From: Pseudoxanthomonas sp. GM95
GTDB lineage: Bacteria > Pseudomonadota > Gammaproteobacteria > Xanthomonadales > Xanthomonadaceae
Length of the DNA: 64,000 nucleotides
Assembly: GCF_900109775.1 (NCBI RefSeq)
Contig: NZ_FOAX01000002.1
Coordinates: 1,054,001 to 1,118,000, forward strand
Reading direction: 5' to 3'
Numbering within the stretch: position 1 is the first letter of the stretch; each line of letters opens with the position of its first letter. Made by a program: the position numbers and the translations under genes. Shown here one piece after another: positions 35,676 to 45,107 of this stretch. The notes beneath the pieces were generated by a model. That model worked only from the letters and a program-made list of their open reading frames with translations. It was not told the origin of the DNA and ran no database searches.

Positions 35676-36260
35676 TGGAGCAAGGGCTTTCGTGCGGCTT
35701 CGCCGCCCGACCTACTTTCTTTGCTTGTGCAAAGAAAGCTAGGCAAAGAAACACACTCCGTGCGGCACGCCTGCGCTACGCGCAGATTCGCTATGGGACG
35801 AGGGATTTTTGGAAGGGGCATCCCTGTCCCTTCCAAAAACGACGCGCATCCATGCACGTCGCCCTGCGGGTCCTAGCCTCGTCCCTTCGCCGTGCCTCAC
35901 GGAGGGATTTAGAGCGCAAGCAAAAAGCGGAAGCAAAAAGCAAAGAAGCAGCATCTGCTTGTAGCCAGCCTAAATCTGCATGACGTAAAGCCGAGCTTGC
36001 TCGGCTGCTCTGGCTTTAGCGCTTGCTGTTGCCTAGCTCTTGATCCTCAGCGCCTTTAAAGCGAGCCGAGCACCGCAGGCTGATTGGGTCGAAGAGGCGC
36101 CCTGTTTGAGCGCAGCGAGTTTGGGCGCCGTGCCCGATCAGACGAGGAGCACAGGGGACCGGGCCGAAGGCCCGGCGAGTGTCAGGCGCTGGCGGTTTTG
36201 CTTCCTTTTGCCAAGACAAAAGGAAGGCGCGCCGCGCAGCGGCGTGAAAGCTCTGCTTTG
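35676..36260. repeat. Non-coding element with inverted-repeat ends (MITE-like)
   Basis: The stretch between bfr and tpm holds no credible gene. Its ends are inverted copies of one module: GCTTTC, a GC-rich hairpin (GCGGC-TTC-GCCGC left; GCCGC-TGC-GCGGC right on the other strand), then a polypyrimidine palindrome, CTTTCTTTGC-N4-GCAAAGAAAG (35715-35738) on the left and CTTCCTTTTG-N6-CAAAAGGAAG (36201-36226) on the right. Inside lie more perfect dyads: TTTTTGGAAGGG-N10-CCCTTCCAAAAA (35806-35839), GGGACGAGG (35795-35803) with CCTCGTCCC (35877-35885), and GCCGAGC-TT-GCTCGGC (35990-36005). Base composition is lower in G+C than neighbouring genes. Similar modules recur in xanthomonad intergenic DNA as far as I recall; no transposase is present. 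Confidence 0.55.
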
Positions 36261-36289
36261 GCTTCAAGGCAACGAAGGAAAAGGGACGA

Positions 36290-36946
36290 CTACCTTCGCC
36301 CCAACCGATAAACCGCCGTCTCCAACCGCGTTACCCCTTCCGCTGCAAACCGCGGCTCATACGACAGGATGTCTCGGCGCTCCACATCTTCGATGTCCCA
36401 GTCGGGCGAAAATAACGACCGAACTTCGTCCGGCTCCACCGAAAACGGCGGCCCGTCTTTCTGCGCCTGCGGGTACTCCAGCGTGATCAGCAAACCACGG
36501 CACGCCGCCGGGAGGCACGCATAAAGTTCGGCTACGTAACGCTGCCGCATGGCCTCCGGCAGCGCGATCAACGCCGCGCGGTCGTACACGCCGGCGCAAT
36601 CGGCCAGCACGTCGGCATCCAGGCCGAAGGCGTCGCCGCAGATCAGTTCAATTCCGCCCGCCGCGTAATGCGTGCCGTAGCGCGTTTCCCGCACCTGCGG
36701 CGTCAAACCGTGTTCGGCGAAGAAGGCCTGCACGGCGACCTGCGACAGCTCCACGCCAAGTACGCGATGGCCCTGCGCAACCAGCCAGGCCATGTCCAGC
36801 GACTTGCCGGCCAGCGGCACGAAGACCCGGCTGCCGGCCGGCAGTCCAAGCGATGGCCAATGCTTCTGCAGCAGCGGCATCACCTTGTCCTGGTGGAACC
36901 CGATCCGGTTCGTGTCCCAACGCTCGTGCCAGAACTCCGGGTGCAT
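36290..36946 (-). CDS. tpm: Thiopurine S-methyltransferase
   Basis: A 218-residue SAM-dependent methyltransferase: [26 protein letters not shown] at the N-terminus, the SAM-binding [28 protein letters not shown] loop, and [32 protein letters not shown], all specific to the TPMT family. Bacterial relatives methylate tellurite, selenite and thiopurines. It is separated from parC by 150 bases and read in the same direction; co-transcription is uncertain. Confidence 0.93.
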   Translation of the reverse strand: MHPEFWHERWDTNRIGFHQDKVMPLLQKHWPSLGLPAGSRVFVPLAGKSLDMAWLVAQGHRVLGVELSQVAVQAFFAEHGLTPQVRETRYGTHYAAGGIELICGDAFGLDADVLADCAGVYDRAALIALPEAMRQRYVAELYACLPAACRGLLITLEYPQAQKDGPPFSVEPDEVRSLFSPDWDIEDVERRDILSYEPRFAAEGVTRLETAVYRLGRR

Positions 36947-37096
36947 GTCAGTCCTCGTTAGACGAATGCCCTGGCGTCGGCATGGGCCGGGAGAGCGCCT
37001 CCGATGAGAGAAGCGCCCGGTGCGCGGTGTCGGGAAGTGGCGAAACCGCGATGCTTCAGGCCTGCATGCACACCGGCGTGCAGGCGCTGAAGCGGT

Positions 37097-39343
37097 TTAC
37101 GCAACCGCCAGTCCATCCACCTTCTGCCAGCCACGTGGCAGCAACATGCCGCGCGTGGCACGCGTGCCGGTGTAGATGTCCAGGTCCTTGAACGACAGGG
37201 TCATGGTGCGTGCGCCGCTGAAGATCTGCAGCGTGCCGCCCGGCGCGATGGCCACGATGGCCACGACATGCTCGGTGGCCATCTTGGCCTTGGGGATGTC
37301 GATGATCTTGTTGCCTTTGCCCTTGTCCAGCTCGGGCAGGTCGCTGGCGGCGATGGACAGCAGGTTGCCGGCGCTGGTCACCGCCACGATGCGGTCGCTG
37401 CTGGTGTTGGCCACCAGGGCCGGCTGCAGGACCTTGGCGTTGGGGGTGAGGTTGAGCATCGCCTTGCCAGCCTTGTTGCGGCTGGTGAGGTTCTCGAAGC
37501 GGGTCACGAAGCCGTAGCCGTGGCTGGAGGCCAGCACGAAGCGGGTGTCGTTCTCGCCCGAGGCCAGCGCCTGGAACGAGGCGCCGCCCGCCGGCGAGAA
37601 GCGCCCGGTCAGGGGTTCGCCATTGCCGCGCGCCGAAGGCAGGGTGTGCACCGCGGTCGAATAGCTGCGGCCGGTCGAATCGAAGAAGGCGACCTGGTGG
37701 TTACTGCGCGCACGCACGGCGGCCAGCAGGCTGTCGCCATCGCGATAGCCCAGTTTCGCCGTATCGATGTCGTTGCCCTTGGCCGCGCGCACCCAGCCCT
37801 TTTCGGACACGATCACGGTCATCGGCTCGCTGGCGACCAGCTCGGTTTCGTCCAGGGCCTGCGCGGCCTGGCGCGAGACCAGCGGCGAGCGACGCTCGTC
37901 GCCGAACTTCTTGGCATCGGCCAGCAGTTCGTCCTTGACCAGCTTCTTGAGCTTGGTGGTCGAGCCCAGGGTGGCAGTCAGGCGCTCGCGCTCCTTGGCC
38001 AGCTCGTCCTGCTCGCCACGGATCTTCATTTCTTCCAGGCGGGCCAGCTGGCGCAGGCGGGTTTCCAGGATGTAGTCGGCCTGGTCTTCGCTCAGGGCGA
38101 AGCGCGCGATCAGCGCAGGCTTGGGCTCGTCCTCGGTGCGGATGATGCGGATCACTTCATCCAGGTTGAGGAAGGCGGTCAGCAGGCCTTCCAACAGGTG
38201 CAGGCGACGCTCGACCTTCTCCAGGCGGTGCTTGAGGCGACGGGTCACCGTGTCGTAGCGGAAGCCCAGCCACTCGCTCAGGAAGGTGCGCAGGTTCTTG
38301 ACCTGCGGGCGCCCATCCAGGCCGATGATGTTGAGGTTGACCCGGTAGCTCTTTTCCAGATCCGTGGTGGCGAACAGGTGCCCCATCAGCTGGTCGGCAT
38401 CGACACGGTTGGAACGCGGGATCAGCACCACGCGCACCGGATTCTGGTGGTCCGATTCGTCGCGGATGTCTTCCAGCCAGGGCAGCTTCTTGGCGCGCAT
38501 CTGGGTGGCGATCTGCTCGATCACCTTGGACGGCGACACCTGGTAAGGCAGCGCGGTGACGACGATGTTCGCGTTTTCCTTGGCGAAGGTCGCGCGCGCG
38601 CGGACGCTGCCGTGCCCGGTTTCGTACATCGTGCGCAGGTCGGACTGCGAAGTGATGATCTCGGCGGTGGTCGGATAGTCCGGGCCACGCACGTGCTCGC
38701 ACAGGTCGGCGACGGTGGCTTCCGGATCGTCGATCAGGCGGATCAGCGCGCTGACGATCTCGTTGAGGTTGTGCGGCGGCACGTCGGTGGCCATGCCGAC
38801 CGCGATGCCGGTGGTGCCGTTGAGCAGCAGGTGCGGCAGGCGCGCCGGCAGCCAGGTCGGCTCTTCCAGAGTGCCGTCGAAGTTGGGCGACCAGTCGGTG
38901 GTGCCCTGGCCCAGTTCGCCCAGCAGCACTTCGGCGATCGGGGTCAGCTTGGACTCGGTGTAACGCATGGCCGCGAACGACTTGGGATCGTCGGTCGAGC
39001 CGAAGTTGCCCTGGCCGTCGATCAGCGGATAGCGATACGAGAACGGCTGGGCCATCAGCACCAGCGCTTCGTAGCAGGCGCTGTCGCCGTGCGGATGGAA
39101 CTTGCCGATGACATCGCCGACGGTGCGGGCGGACTTCTTCGGCTTGGAGGCCGCGTTGAGGCCCAGCTCGCTCATCGAGTAGATGATGCGGCGCTGCACG
39201 GGCTTGAGCCCGTCGCCGATGAAGGGCAGGGCGCGGTCCAGGACCACGTACATCGAGTAGTCCAGGTAGGCACGCTCGGCGTACTCGCGCAGCGGGATCT
39301 GCTCGAAGCCATGGAAAGTGGGGCGAATCGTCTCGTCGGTCAT
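37097..39343 (-). CDS. parC: DNA topoisomerase IV subunit A
   Basis: A 748-residue type II topoisomerase subunit that decatenates daughter chromosomes together with ParE. The active-site Tyr is Tyr128 ([10 protein letters not shown]); the quinolone-resistance region reads [16 protein letters not shown] with Ser88 and Glu92, equal to the sensitive Ser80 and Glu84 of E. coli ParC. The C-terminal beta-pinwheel is shorter than in GyrA and lacks a GyrA box, which separates ParC from GyrA. The ATG giving [10 protein letters not shown] was preferred over one four codons upstream. Confidence 0.96.
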   Translation of the reverse strand: MTDETIRPTFHGFEQIPLREYAERAYLDYSMYVVLDRALPFIGDGLKPVQRRIIYSMSELGLNAASKPKKSARTVGDVIGKFHPHGDSACYEALVLMAQPFSYRYPLIDGQGNFGSTDDPKSFAAMRYTESKLTPIAEVLLGELGQGTTDWSPNFDGTLEEPTWLPARLPHLLLNGTTGIAVGMATDVPPHNLNEIVSALIRLIDDPEATVADLCEHVRGPDYPTTAEIITSQSDLRTMYETGHGSVRARATFAKENANIVVTALPYQVSPSKVIEQIATQMRAKKLPWLEDIRDESDHQNPVRVVLIPRSNRVDADQLMGHLFATTDLEKSYRVNLNIIGLDGRPQVKNLRTFLSEWLGFRYDTVTRRLKHRLEKVERRLHLLEGLLTAFLNLDEVIRIIRTEDEPKPALIARFALSEDQADYILETRLRQLARLEEMKIRGEQDELAKERERLTATLGSTTKLKKLVKDELLADAKKFGDERRSPLVSRQAAQALDETELVASEPMTVIVSEKGWVRAAKGNDIDTAKLGYRDGDSLLAAVRARSNHQVAFFDSTGRSYSTAVHTLPSARGNGEPLTGRFSPAGGASFQALASGENDTRFVLASSHGYGFVTRFENLTSRNKAGKAMLNLTPNAKVLQPALVANTSSDRIVAVTSAGNLLSIAASDLPELDKGKGNKIIDIPKAKMATEHVVAIVAIAPGGTLQIFSGARTMTLSFKDLDIYTGTRATRGMLLPRGWQKVDGLAVA

Positions 39344-39548
39344 GCGGCACTGCATCTGGAGTGAACCCGGGCGATTTTAGCCTCGCGCCCGTCGCAGCGC
39401 CCGCGACTGGGGTCGCGCGCCTGAGGATCGAGCGGCGCAGACGGCCGGAAACGCAGAAGGCAGGCGCCTTGGCGCCTGCCTTCCAGGGATCACGCATGGC
39501 GCGGGCGAGGCGGCTTCAGTGCCCGCTGGCCCGGCGATCTGCGCGGTT

Positions 39549-40037
39549 TTACAGCTTGCCGTCCAGCGCGTGGCTGGCCTGCACGGCGATCGGGTCGTCG
39601 TGCGCGCCCACGGCGGTGCTGACGCCCACGGCGCCGATCACCTGCTTGTCCACGACGATCGGCTGGCCGCCGGCCAGGGTGGTGAAGCCCAGCGCCAGCA
39701 GGGCCGGGCCGCCTTCGTTGATGCGCTTTTCCATATTGGTGCTGGCCACGCCAAACAGGGCCGAGGTCTTGCCCTTGCGCACGGCCAGTTCGGCGCTGAT
39801 GGCGGTGGCGCCGTCCATCTTGTTGACCAGGATCGGGTAGCCGGCGGCGTCGACCACCGCGACCGAGCCGGTCCAGCCCTGGGCGGCGGCGTATTGGGTG
39901 GCGGCGTCAGCGATGGCCTGTGCGGCGGCCAGGGTCAGCTGCGGCTTGGCCGGCAGGGTGAGTTTCGACTCGGCGGCCGATGCGGCGGTGATGCTGGCCA
40001 GCGAGAAGGCGCCTGCCAGAAGAATGCGTCCGATCAT
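39549..40037 (-). CDS. GlcG/HbpS-family exported protein
   Basis: A 162-residue protein with a signal peptide (ILLAGAFSLASITAASA-A) and a single GlcG/HbpS domain: LTLAAAQAIADAATQYAAAQGW, SVAVVDAAGYPILVNKMDGA, SAELAVRKGKTSALFG and GGQPIVVDKQVIGAVGVSTA. Members bind haem or accompany oxidases and dehydrogenases; the exact job is unsettled. GGAG seven bases before the ATG. It follows the sugar dehydrogenase cytochrome gene by 45 bases and is likely the last gene of that operon. Confidence 0.83.
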   Translation of the reverse strand: MIGRILLAGAFSLASITAASAAESKLTLPAKPQLTLAAAQAIADAATQYAAAQGWTGSVAVVDAAGYPILVNKMDGATAISAELAVRKGKTSALFGVASTNMEKRINEGGPALLALGFTTLAGGQPIVVDKQVIGAVGVSTAVGAHDDPIAVQASHALDGKL

Positions 40038-40082
40038 CAATGTCTCCGGTGGAGGTTGGGGGAGGGGTGACGGGCCAGGCGC

Positions 40083-41459
40083 TCAGCGCGCCTTGCGCAC
40101 GTCCTCGGCGGTCAGCGTGGTCTGCGGATTGCCGAATTGCTGGAACAGGAAGTTGCCCAGGGTGGCGACCTGCGCATCGCTGAGGTCGGTGAAGCCGGGC
40201 ATGAACACCTCGTGGTCGCCGACCTTGCGGTGCAGGCCGTGCAGGATCACCGCGGTCACGTTGCGGGTGTCGTTGTCGCCCAGCACCGTGTTGCCGATCA
40301 GGCGCGGGTATTCGCCCACGCCTTTGCCGGTCACGGTGTGGCAGGTGGCGCAGTTGGCGTTGAACAGCAGCTGGCCATCCAGCGTGTCGCTGCTGGCGTC
40401 GTAGCTGCGGCCCAGGGCGCGGACGTGGTCGATGCCGGCATAGGCCTGGCCGCTGGCGAAGCGCGGCTGCGCGTTGCCTTTGTTTTCCACGGCCGGCACG
40501 GTGCGCAGATAGGTGACCATCGCGTTGATGTCGGCGTCATCGAGCTTGCTGGTGCTGTTCTCGATCACCTCGGCCATCGGGCCGCCGGCATTGGCGTTGA
40601 CCTTGCCGTGGACTTCGCCGGTCTTCAGATAGCGCGCGATGTCCGCATCGCTCCAGCCGCCGAGGCCGCTGTTGGTGCTGGAGGTGATGTTATAGGCATC
40701 CCACAGGCCAAGATCACCGCCGGACAGCGTCGGTCCGGACAGGCCCTGGATGAAGTTGCGCGGGGTGTGGCACTCCTGGCAGTGCTCCATCGTCTGCACC
40801 AGGTAGGCGCCGCGATTCCAGGCTTCGCCCTTGGCCGGATCGGCCTCTTGGCGGCCGGCATGGAAGTTCAGCACGTTCCAGAACGCCATCGCCCAGCGCT
40901 GGTTGAACGGAAAGCCCATCGTGTTGGCCGGCGGCGCCTGCTGGATCGGCGCCAGCGTGCGCAGGTAGGCCACCAGCGCGGTCACGTCCGCATCGGACAT
41001 GCCGGTGTAAGAGGTGTACGGCATCGCCGGATACAGGCGACGGCCGTCCTTGGAGATGCCGTTGCGGATCGCGCCGACGATCTCTTCATCGGTGAAGCTG
41101 CCGATGCCGTCCGTCTTGTCCTGGGTGATGTTGGTCGAATACAGCTTGCCGAAGGGTGTATCGAAGGCCACGCCACCGGCATAGGGCTTGTCCTTGTCGA
41201 TGGTGTGGCAGGCCACGCAGTCGGCCGCGCGCGCCACGTAGGCGCCGCGCTGGATCAGCGCCGCCTGGTCCGCGCCGACCGGCTTGGCCGGCATGTGGAT
41301 CTGCGACTGCTTGGCGATGGTCACGGCCACCGTGGCACCGACGATCACCGCGACCGCCAGCACGCCCAGGCCGATCAGGTTCCGGGTGCGCGCACGTCCC
41401 TGTGCACGCGTGGGAGCCGAACGCAGGGATCGCACCGGCTTCATCGAGGGCGCGCTCAT
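40083..41459 (-). CDS. Tri-haem cytochrome c subunit of a membrane sugar dehydrogenase
   Basis: A 458-residue protein with an N-terminal membrane anchor (LIGLGVLAVAVIVGATVAVTI) and three CxxCH haem sites (CVACH, CQECH, CATCH), each within its own cytochrome c domain, with axial Met candidates in YPAMPYTSYTGM and FMPGFTDLSD. This matches the electron-transfer subunit of FAD-dependent glucose/fructose/gluconate dehydrogenases, passing electrons to ubiquinone. The ATG overlaps the stop of the FAD subunit by four bases. Confidence 0.9.
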   Translation of the reverse strand: MSAPSMKPVRSLRSAPTRAQGRARTRNLIGLGVLAVAVIVGATVAVTIAKQSQIHMPAKPVGADQAALIQRGAYVARAADCVACHTIDKDKPYAGGVAFDTPFGKLYSTNITQDKTDGIGSFTDEEIVGAIRNGISKDGRRLYPAMPYTSYTGMSDADVTALVAYLRTLAPIQQAPPANTMGFPFNQRWAMAFWNVLNFHAGRQEADPAKGEAWNRGAYLVQTMEHCQECHTPRNFIQGLSGPTLSGGDLGLWDAYNITSSTNSGLGGWSDADIARYLKTGEVHGKVNANAGGPMAEVIENSTSKLDDADINAMVTYLRTVPAVENKGNAQPRFASGQAYAGIDHVRALGRSYDASSDTLDGQLLFNANCATCHTVTGKGVGEYPRLIGNTVLGDNDTRNVTAVILHGLHRKVGDHEVFMPGFTDLSDAQVATLGNFLFQQFGNPQTTLTAEDVRKAR

Positions 41460-43081
41460 GCGGCCGCCTTGATGATGCTGTCGGCGGCGAGCAGCGACAG
41501 CGATACGCCGGTCAGGGTGGAGTTCACCGTCGAGGCGGTGGGCATCACGCCGGTGCCGCCGAAGAACAGGTTCTTGTGGTCGTGCGCCTGGGCCAGCTTG
41601 TTGCACACCGAGGTGTTGGGATCGCTGCCCATGCGCAGGGTGCCGGTGATGTGCTGGCTGTTGGTGTAGGTGCCGCGGTCCGAGTACTTGGCCTGGGTGC
41701 CGCCGGTGGCGCGTACGGCCTGTTCGAACAGGTCGCGGCACACGTCGTAGCCCTTGTGCACGTACTCGGGGAAGCGGTAGTGCACTTCCATCTTCGGGAT
41801 GCCCCAGGCGTCCTTCTGGCCGCTCAGGACGATGCGGTTCTCCGGGTCGGGCAGCATCTCGAACATCGACTTGAGCAGCACGAAGCGCTCGGCGTCGTGC
41901 TTGATCTTGTCGTTGAGCTCGTTGCCGTAATAGCCCTGGGCGACGTACTTCTCGGTGAGGTAGCGCGTGGGGTTGTCGTTGTGCACGTCGATGCGGATCG
42001 CCGAGCGCTCGCCGCGGAAATCGCCATCGCGGGTGTTGTTGATGCTGCCCGGGCACATCGGGCCACGGCCCAGGTAGAGCGGCTCGTCGGCGATGTATTC
42101 GGCGGCGCTGGCCGGGTGGTCCATCAGGTTGCGGCCGACCTGGTCGGTGGCATTGGCCACGCCGTTCGGATTGCGCGCATCGGTGGACATCAGCAGGATC
42201 TTGACCGTCTCCATCGCATTGGCGGTCAGCAGGAAATGCTTGCCGGTGACGCGATGGACCTGCTTGTGCTGGTCGATGAAGTGCACCGCCTGGACCTGGT
42301 TGTCCGCGCCGGTCTCGATCTTGAACACCACCGCGTTGGGCACCAGGTGCAGGCCCAGCTTCTGCGCGCGGCGCACCGACATGCTGCCGTTGTATTGCGC
42401 GCCGATCGGGCACACCGGCATGCAGTTGTTGTTGCCGCAGCAGGCCGGGCGGTTGTCGTACACGGTGCTGTTGCGCGCCTGCGGGCCGGGCACGACTTTC
42501 AGGTCCAGGCTGTCGTAGCGCTGGCGCAGGCGTTCGAAGCCGTAGGACAGCGGCAGCACGTCCATCGGATACGGCGCGCTGCGCGGTGAGCCGTAGTCGC
42601 CGCCCGCCAGCGGGCCACCACCGGAGACACCCATCTCGCGCTCGGCTTCCAGGTAGAACGGCTCGAGTTCTTCGTAGCTGATCGGCCAGTCGGTGGCGAT
42701 GCCGTACAGCGACTGCAGGCGCATGTCGTTGGGGATCAGGCGCCAGGCCTGGCCGGCCCAGTGCCAGGTGGTGCCGCCGACGCCGCGGATGTACTGCGCG
42801 GTGTAGGGCGCCGGGCCTTTCTGGATCAGGTAGCCGTTGTCGTGCGGGATGAAGTTCGGATGCGGCGCCCACGGCTGCATCGGATACGGCGCCATGTGGT
42901 TGTTCTTGTAGGCACCGGCACGGTAGTTGGAGACCAGCTCGGCCTGGTCCAGCGGGCCGCCGGCTTCGAGCATCAGCACGCTCAGGCCCTGGGCCAGCAG
43001 CTTGACTGCCGCTGCGCCGCCGGCCGTGCCGGCGCCGACGATGACCACATCGGCCGACAAGGATTTGGACGCATCAGACAT
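41456..43081 (-). CDS. FAD/Fe-S catalytic subunit of a membrane sugar dehydrogenase (GMC oxidoreductase)
   Basis: A 541-residue GMC enzyme. The FAD dinucleotide fold is at the N-terminus (DVVIVGAGTAGGAAAVKLLAQG), GVGGTTWHWAGQAWR lies near 100-114, and the C-terminal NSQHITGTLRMG and TASTVNSTLTGVSLSLLA segments hold the catalytic His and Asn. A cysteine cluster (C214/C215, C220, C224 in CCGNNNCMPVCPIG) equals the three-iron cluster site of bacterial FAD-glucose dehydrogenase. With the small Tat subunit and the tri-haem cytochrome it forms an alpha-beta-gamma periplasmic dehydrogenase; the sugar oxidised cannot be told. It overlaps the small-subunit gene by eight bases. Confidence 0.9.
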   Translation of the reverse strand: MSDASKSLSADVVIVGAGTAGGAAAVKLLAQGLSVLMLEAGGPLDQAELVSNYRAGAYKNNHMAPYPMQPWAPHPNFIPHDNGYLIQKGPAPYTAQYIRGVGGTTWHWAGQAWRLIPNDMRLQSLYGIATDWPISYEELEPFYLEAEREMGVSGGGPLAGGDYGSPRSAPYPMDVLPLSYGFERLRQRYDSLDLKVVPGPQARNSTVYDNRPACCGNNNCMPVCPIGAQYNGSMSVRRAQKLGLHLVPNAVVFKIETGADNQVQAVHFIDQHKQVHRVTGKHFLLTANAMETVKILLMSTDARNPNGVANATDQVGRNLMDHPASAAEYIADEPLYLGRGPMCPGSINNTRDGDFRGERSAIRIDVHNDNPTRYLTEKYVAQGYYGNELNDKIKHDAERFVLLKSMFEMLPDPENRIVLSGQKDAWGIPKMEVHYRFPEYVHKGYDVCRDLFEQAVRATGGTQAKYSDRGTYTNSQHITGTLRMGSDPNTSVCNKLAQAHDHKNLFFGGTGVMPTASTVNSTLTGVSLSLLAADSIIKAAA

Positions 43082-43637
43082 GGGTGGGGGCTCCCTGCGA
43101 AACGGTGGCGGGTGCATCGACCCAGAAGTTCGGGCTGCCGGTGCAGTAGCTCGGCGGCTGCACCACGTCGGCCATCACCTGGTTGCTGGCGGTGGTCTCG
43201 AAGCCGAAGCAGTTGCGTACGCCGTCCTTGTCCTCGGCCGTGCCCAGATACAGCGCGGTGTTCATGCGCAGGAACAGGTCCTTGAGCGCGGTGCCCTTGG
43301 TTTCCAGGGCGGCCAGGCGCGCGGCCGGGTCGGCGATGTCGGCGACCTGGGTCAGTGCGTCGCCCAGCTGCGCGGCGGTGGCTTCCAGTCCGGGCAGCAC
43401 GCCGGACAACGTGTGGAAGGTGCGATTGATCAGCACGCGGTCCACGCCGATGCTGCCGGACAGCGTGTCGGCCAGTGCGATGAAGGCGCCCGGCGCCGGT
43501 GCCAGCGCGTCGAGCGCGGCTGCGGTGGCCGGCTGTGTCGCGGCGCTCGCCGCGCTACCGCCGCCGATCGCCAGCAAAGTGGCGCCGGCGCCCAGGCTGG
43601 CGCCGCCGGCCAGCAGGAAATTGCGTCTGCTTACCAT
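43074..43637 (-). CDS. Tat-signal small subunit of the sugar dehydrogenase
   Basis: A 187-residue protein starting with a twin-arginine signal (MVSRRNFLLAGGASLGAGATLL). The mature part (LDALAPAPGAFIALADTLSGS, LKDLFLRMNTALYLGTAE, CFGFETTASNQVMADVVQPPSYCTGSPNFWVDAP) matches the gamma or small subunit of FAD-dependent glucose, fructose and gluconate dehydrogenases. That subunit is known to carry the folded catalytic subunit, which lacks its own signal, through the Tat pore. AGGA seven bases upstream fixes the ATG. First gene of the operon. Confidence 0.87.
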   Translation of the reverse strand: MVSRRNFLLAGGASLGAGATLLAIGGGSAASAATQPATAAALDALAPAPGAFIALADTLSGSIGVDRVLINRTFHTLSGVLPGLEATAAQLGDALTQVADIADPAARLAALETKGTALKDLFLRMNTALYLGTAEDKDGVRNCFGFETTASNQVMADVVQPPSYCTGSPNFWVDAPATVSQGAPTHV

Positions 43638-43676
43638 CTGAATTCCTTGTTGAAAGGGAGGCTGCAAACGGCGCGC

Positions 43677-43694
43677 TTGCCGATGGATCGGCAA
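43677..43694 (-). promoter_or_regulatory. Operator-like palindrome before the sugar dehydrogenase operon
   Basis: TTGCCGAT-GG-ATCGGCAA is a perfect 8+8 dyad 40 bases upstream of the first ATG, where a repressor would block transcription. The binding protein is unknown; the nearby LysR product usually prefers T-N11-A sites. Confidence 0.45.
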
Positions 43695-44102
43695 AGACGG
43701 GCCGTCACCCCGCGTGCGAGCGGAGTTGCGTGGAATGCGCGAAGAGGGAGGTGGCGATCAGCCCGGTGCGGGTGGCCCGGCCGCCGGCAGATGCTGTTTC
43801 GAGCGTCGCGTGATGCGTGCGCGGGTCGTCGCACCCGGGTGTGCACGCTGCGGTCTAGGCAATCGGACGCTTGGCATCAATCAACTGGGGCGTGGTGTCC
43901 GCTTGCGCGGAACGCCTGGCTTGTTCCTGGCTTCGTGAGGGGCTGTTGCGTGCGTCCTGGGACGGCCTCTGCAGCAGCGATGCGAATTGTGGCACGCCAA
44001 AAAACAGCTGAATCGGGGCTTGGCGACGGGTTTGGAAAGACACAATCGCCACTGCGGCGGTAATGCGTCGATTCCTGACGCGAACCCGCCAATTGCCGGT
44101 TT
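43695..44102. other. Intergenic stretch without a supported gene
   Basis: Between the sugar dehydrogenase operator and the LysR gene. Open frames here lack family likeness and ribosome sites. It presumably holds the operon promoter, but no convincing -35/-10 pair was identified. Confidence 0.5.
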
Positions 44103-45026
44103 TCAGCCAGATTCCGGACCCAATGACAGCGGACCTTCGGCCAGCTGCGCCTTGATGAAAGCGATGCAGCTGCGGATGCGTGGCGTGTGCGCGGCGGTGC
44201 TGCTGCACACCGCCCAGATGTTGGCGTCCTGGGTGTAGTCGGGCAGCACCTGCCGCAGTTGCCCGCGCTTGAGCTCGGCCCAGATGTCCCAGTCGGACAT
44301 CAGCATCACACCCAAGCCCGCCAGCGACCAATCCACCACCACGTCGGTGGCGTTGCAGCCCATGCCGTGTTCGAGCCTTACGACTTCATCGCCGTGCGGG
44401 CCGCTCAGGCGCCACTGGCCGAAGACCTGCTCGCGGTCGCGATAACGCAGGCAATCGTGCTGCGCCAGTTCCTGCAGGGTGTGCGGCGTGCCGCGCCGCT
44501 GCAGGTAGTCGGGCGACGCGCACAGGATGCGGCGGCCGCGCCACAGGTGCTGGGCGACCAGGTGGTTCTCGGTCGGCGGGCCGATGCGAATGTCGATGGT
44601 GTAGCGCTCGTCCAGCTCGCGCGCGGGCTGGTCGGTGGTTTCCAGCCACACTTCCACGCCCGGGTGTAGCCGGCGGTAGGCCTGCATGATCGGGCCGATC
44701 CGCCGCCGCGCCAGGCGCGGGCTGGTGACGATGCTGATCCGTCCCGCCGGCGCGGTCTGCGAATCCAGCACTGCGCCATCCATCGCGCGGCTGGCCACCA
44801 CGATCTGCTGTGCCCATTCCAGGATCGCTTCGCCGGCCGCGCTCAGGCGCACCTGGCGCGTGGTGCGGTCGAAAAGTTTGGCGTTGAGCTGGCGCTCCAG
44901 CGCGGCGATGCGCTTGCTGATGTAGGCCGAGGAAAACCCCAGCTCGGTCGAGGCACCGATGAAACTGGAGTGGCGCGCGACCGAACAGAACAGCCGCAGG
45001 TCGCCGACGTGGTAATCTTGGTTCAT
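44103..45026 (-). CDS. LysR-family transcriptional regulator
   Basis: A 307-residue regulator with an N-terminal winged helix-turn-helix (DLRLFCSVARHSSFIGASTELGFSSAYISKRIAALERQLNAKLFDRTTRQVRLS) and a substrate-binding domain (GRISIVTSPRLARRRIGPIMQAYRRLHPGVEVWLETTD..DIRIGPP). It resembles DmlR-like members. It is read toward the sugar dehydrogenase operon, not divergently from a target, so the usual location rule does not reveal what it controls. The SLC13 permease gene starts upstream on the same strand and ends 82 bases before it. Confidence 0.88.
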   Translation of the reverse strand: MNQDYHVGDLRLFCSVARHSSFIGASTELGFSSAYISKRIAALERQLNAKLFDRTTRQVRLSAAGEAILEWAQQIVVASRAMDGAVLDSQTAPAGRISIVTSPRLARRRIGPIMQAYRRLHPGVEVWLETTDQPARELDERYTIDIRIGPPTENHLVAQHLWRGRRILCASPDYLQRRGTPHTLQELAQHDCLRYRDREQVFGQWRLSGPHGDEVVRLEHGMGCNATDVVVDWSLAGLGVMLMSDWDIWAELKRGQLRQVLPDYTQDANIWAVCSSTAAHTPRIRSCIAFIKAQLAEGPLSLGPESG

Positions 45027-45107
45027 GCAGGGCGCGGGCCGCGTGGCGCGCGTGGGTCAAACGTGGGGCGCCTAGTGTGGCACCGGCGTTTGCCGCGATC
45101 GCATCAA

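Noticed and set aside
35640-35983. Short overlapping frames in both directions in the bfr-tpm interval
   Set aside because: They follow the palindromic repeat units, have no ribosome site, and their translations only reflect the repeat.
38000-39343. parC read as gyrA
   Set aside because: Length of about 748 residues, the short C-terminal domain without a GyrA box and ParC-specific N-terminal text favour ParC.
43855-44331. Minus-strand frame overlapping the end of the LysR gene
   Set aside because: Mostly the LysR gene in another frame; the remaining part has no start with a ribosome site and no family likeness.
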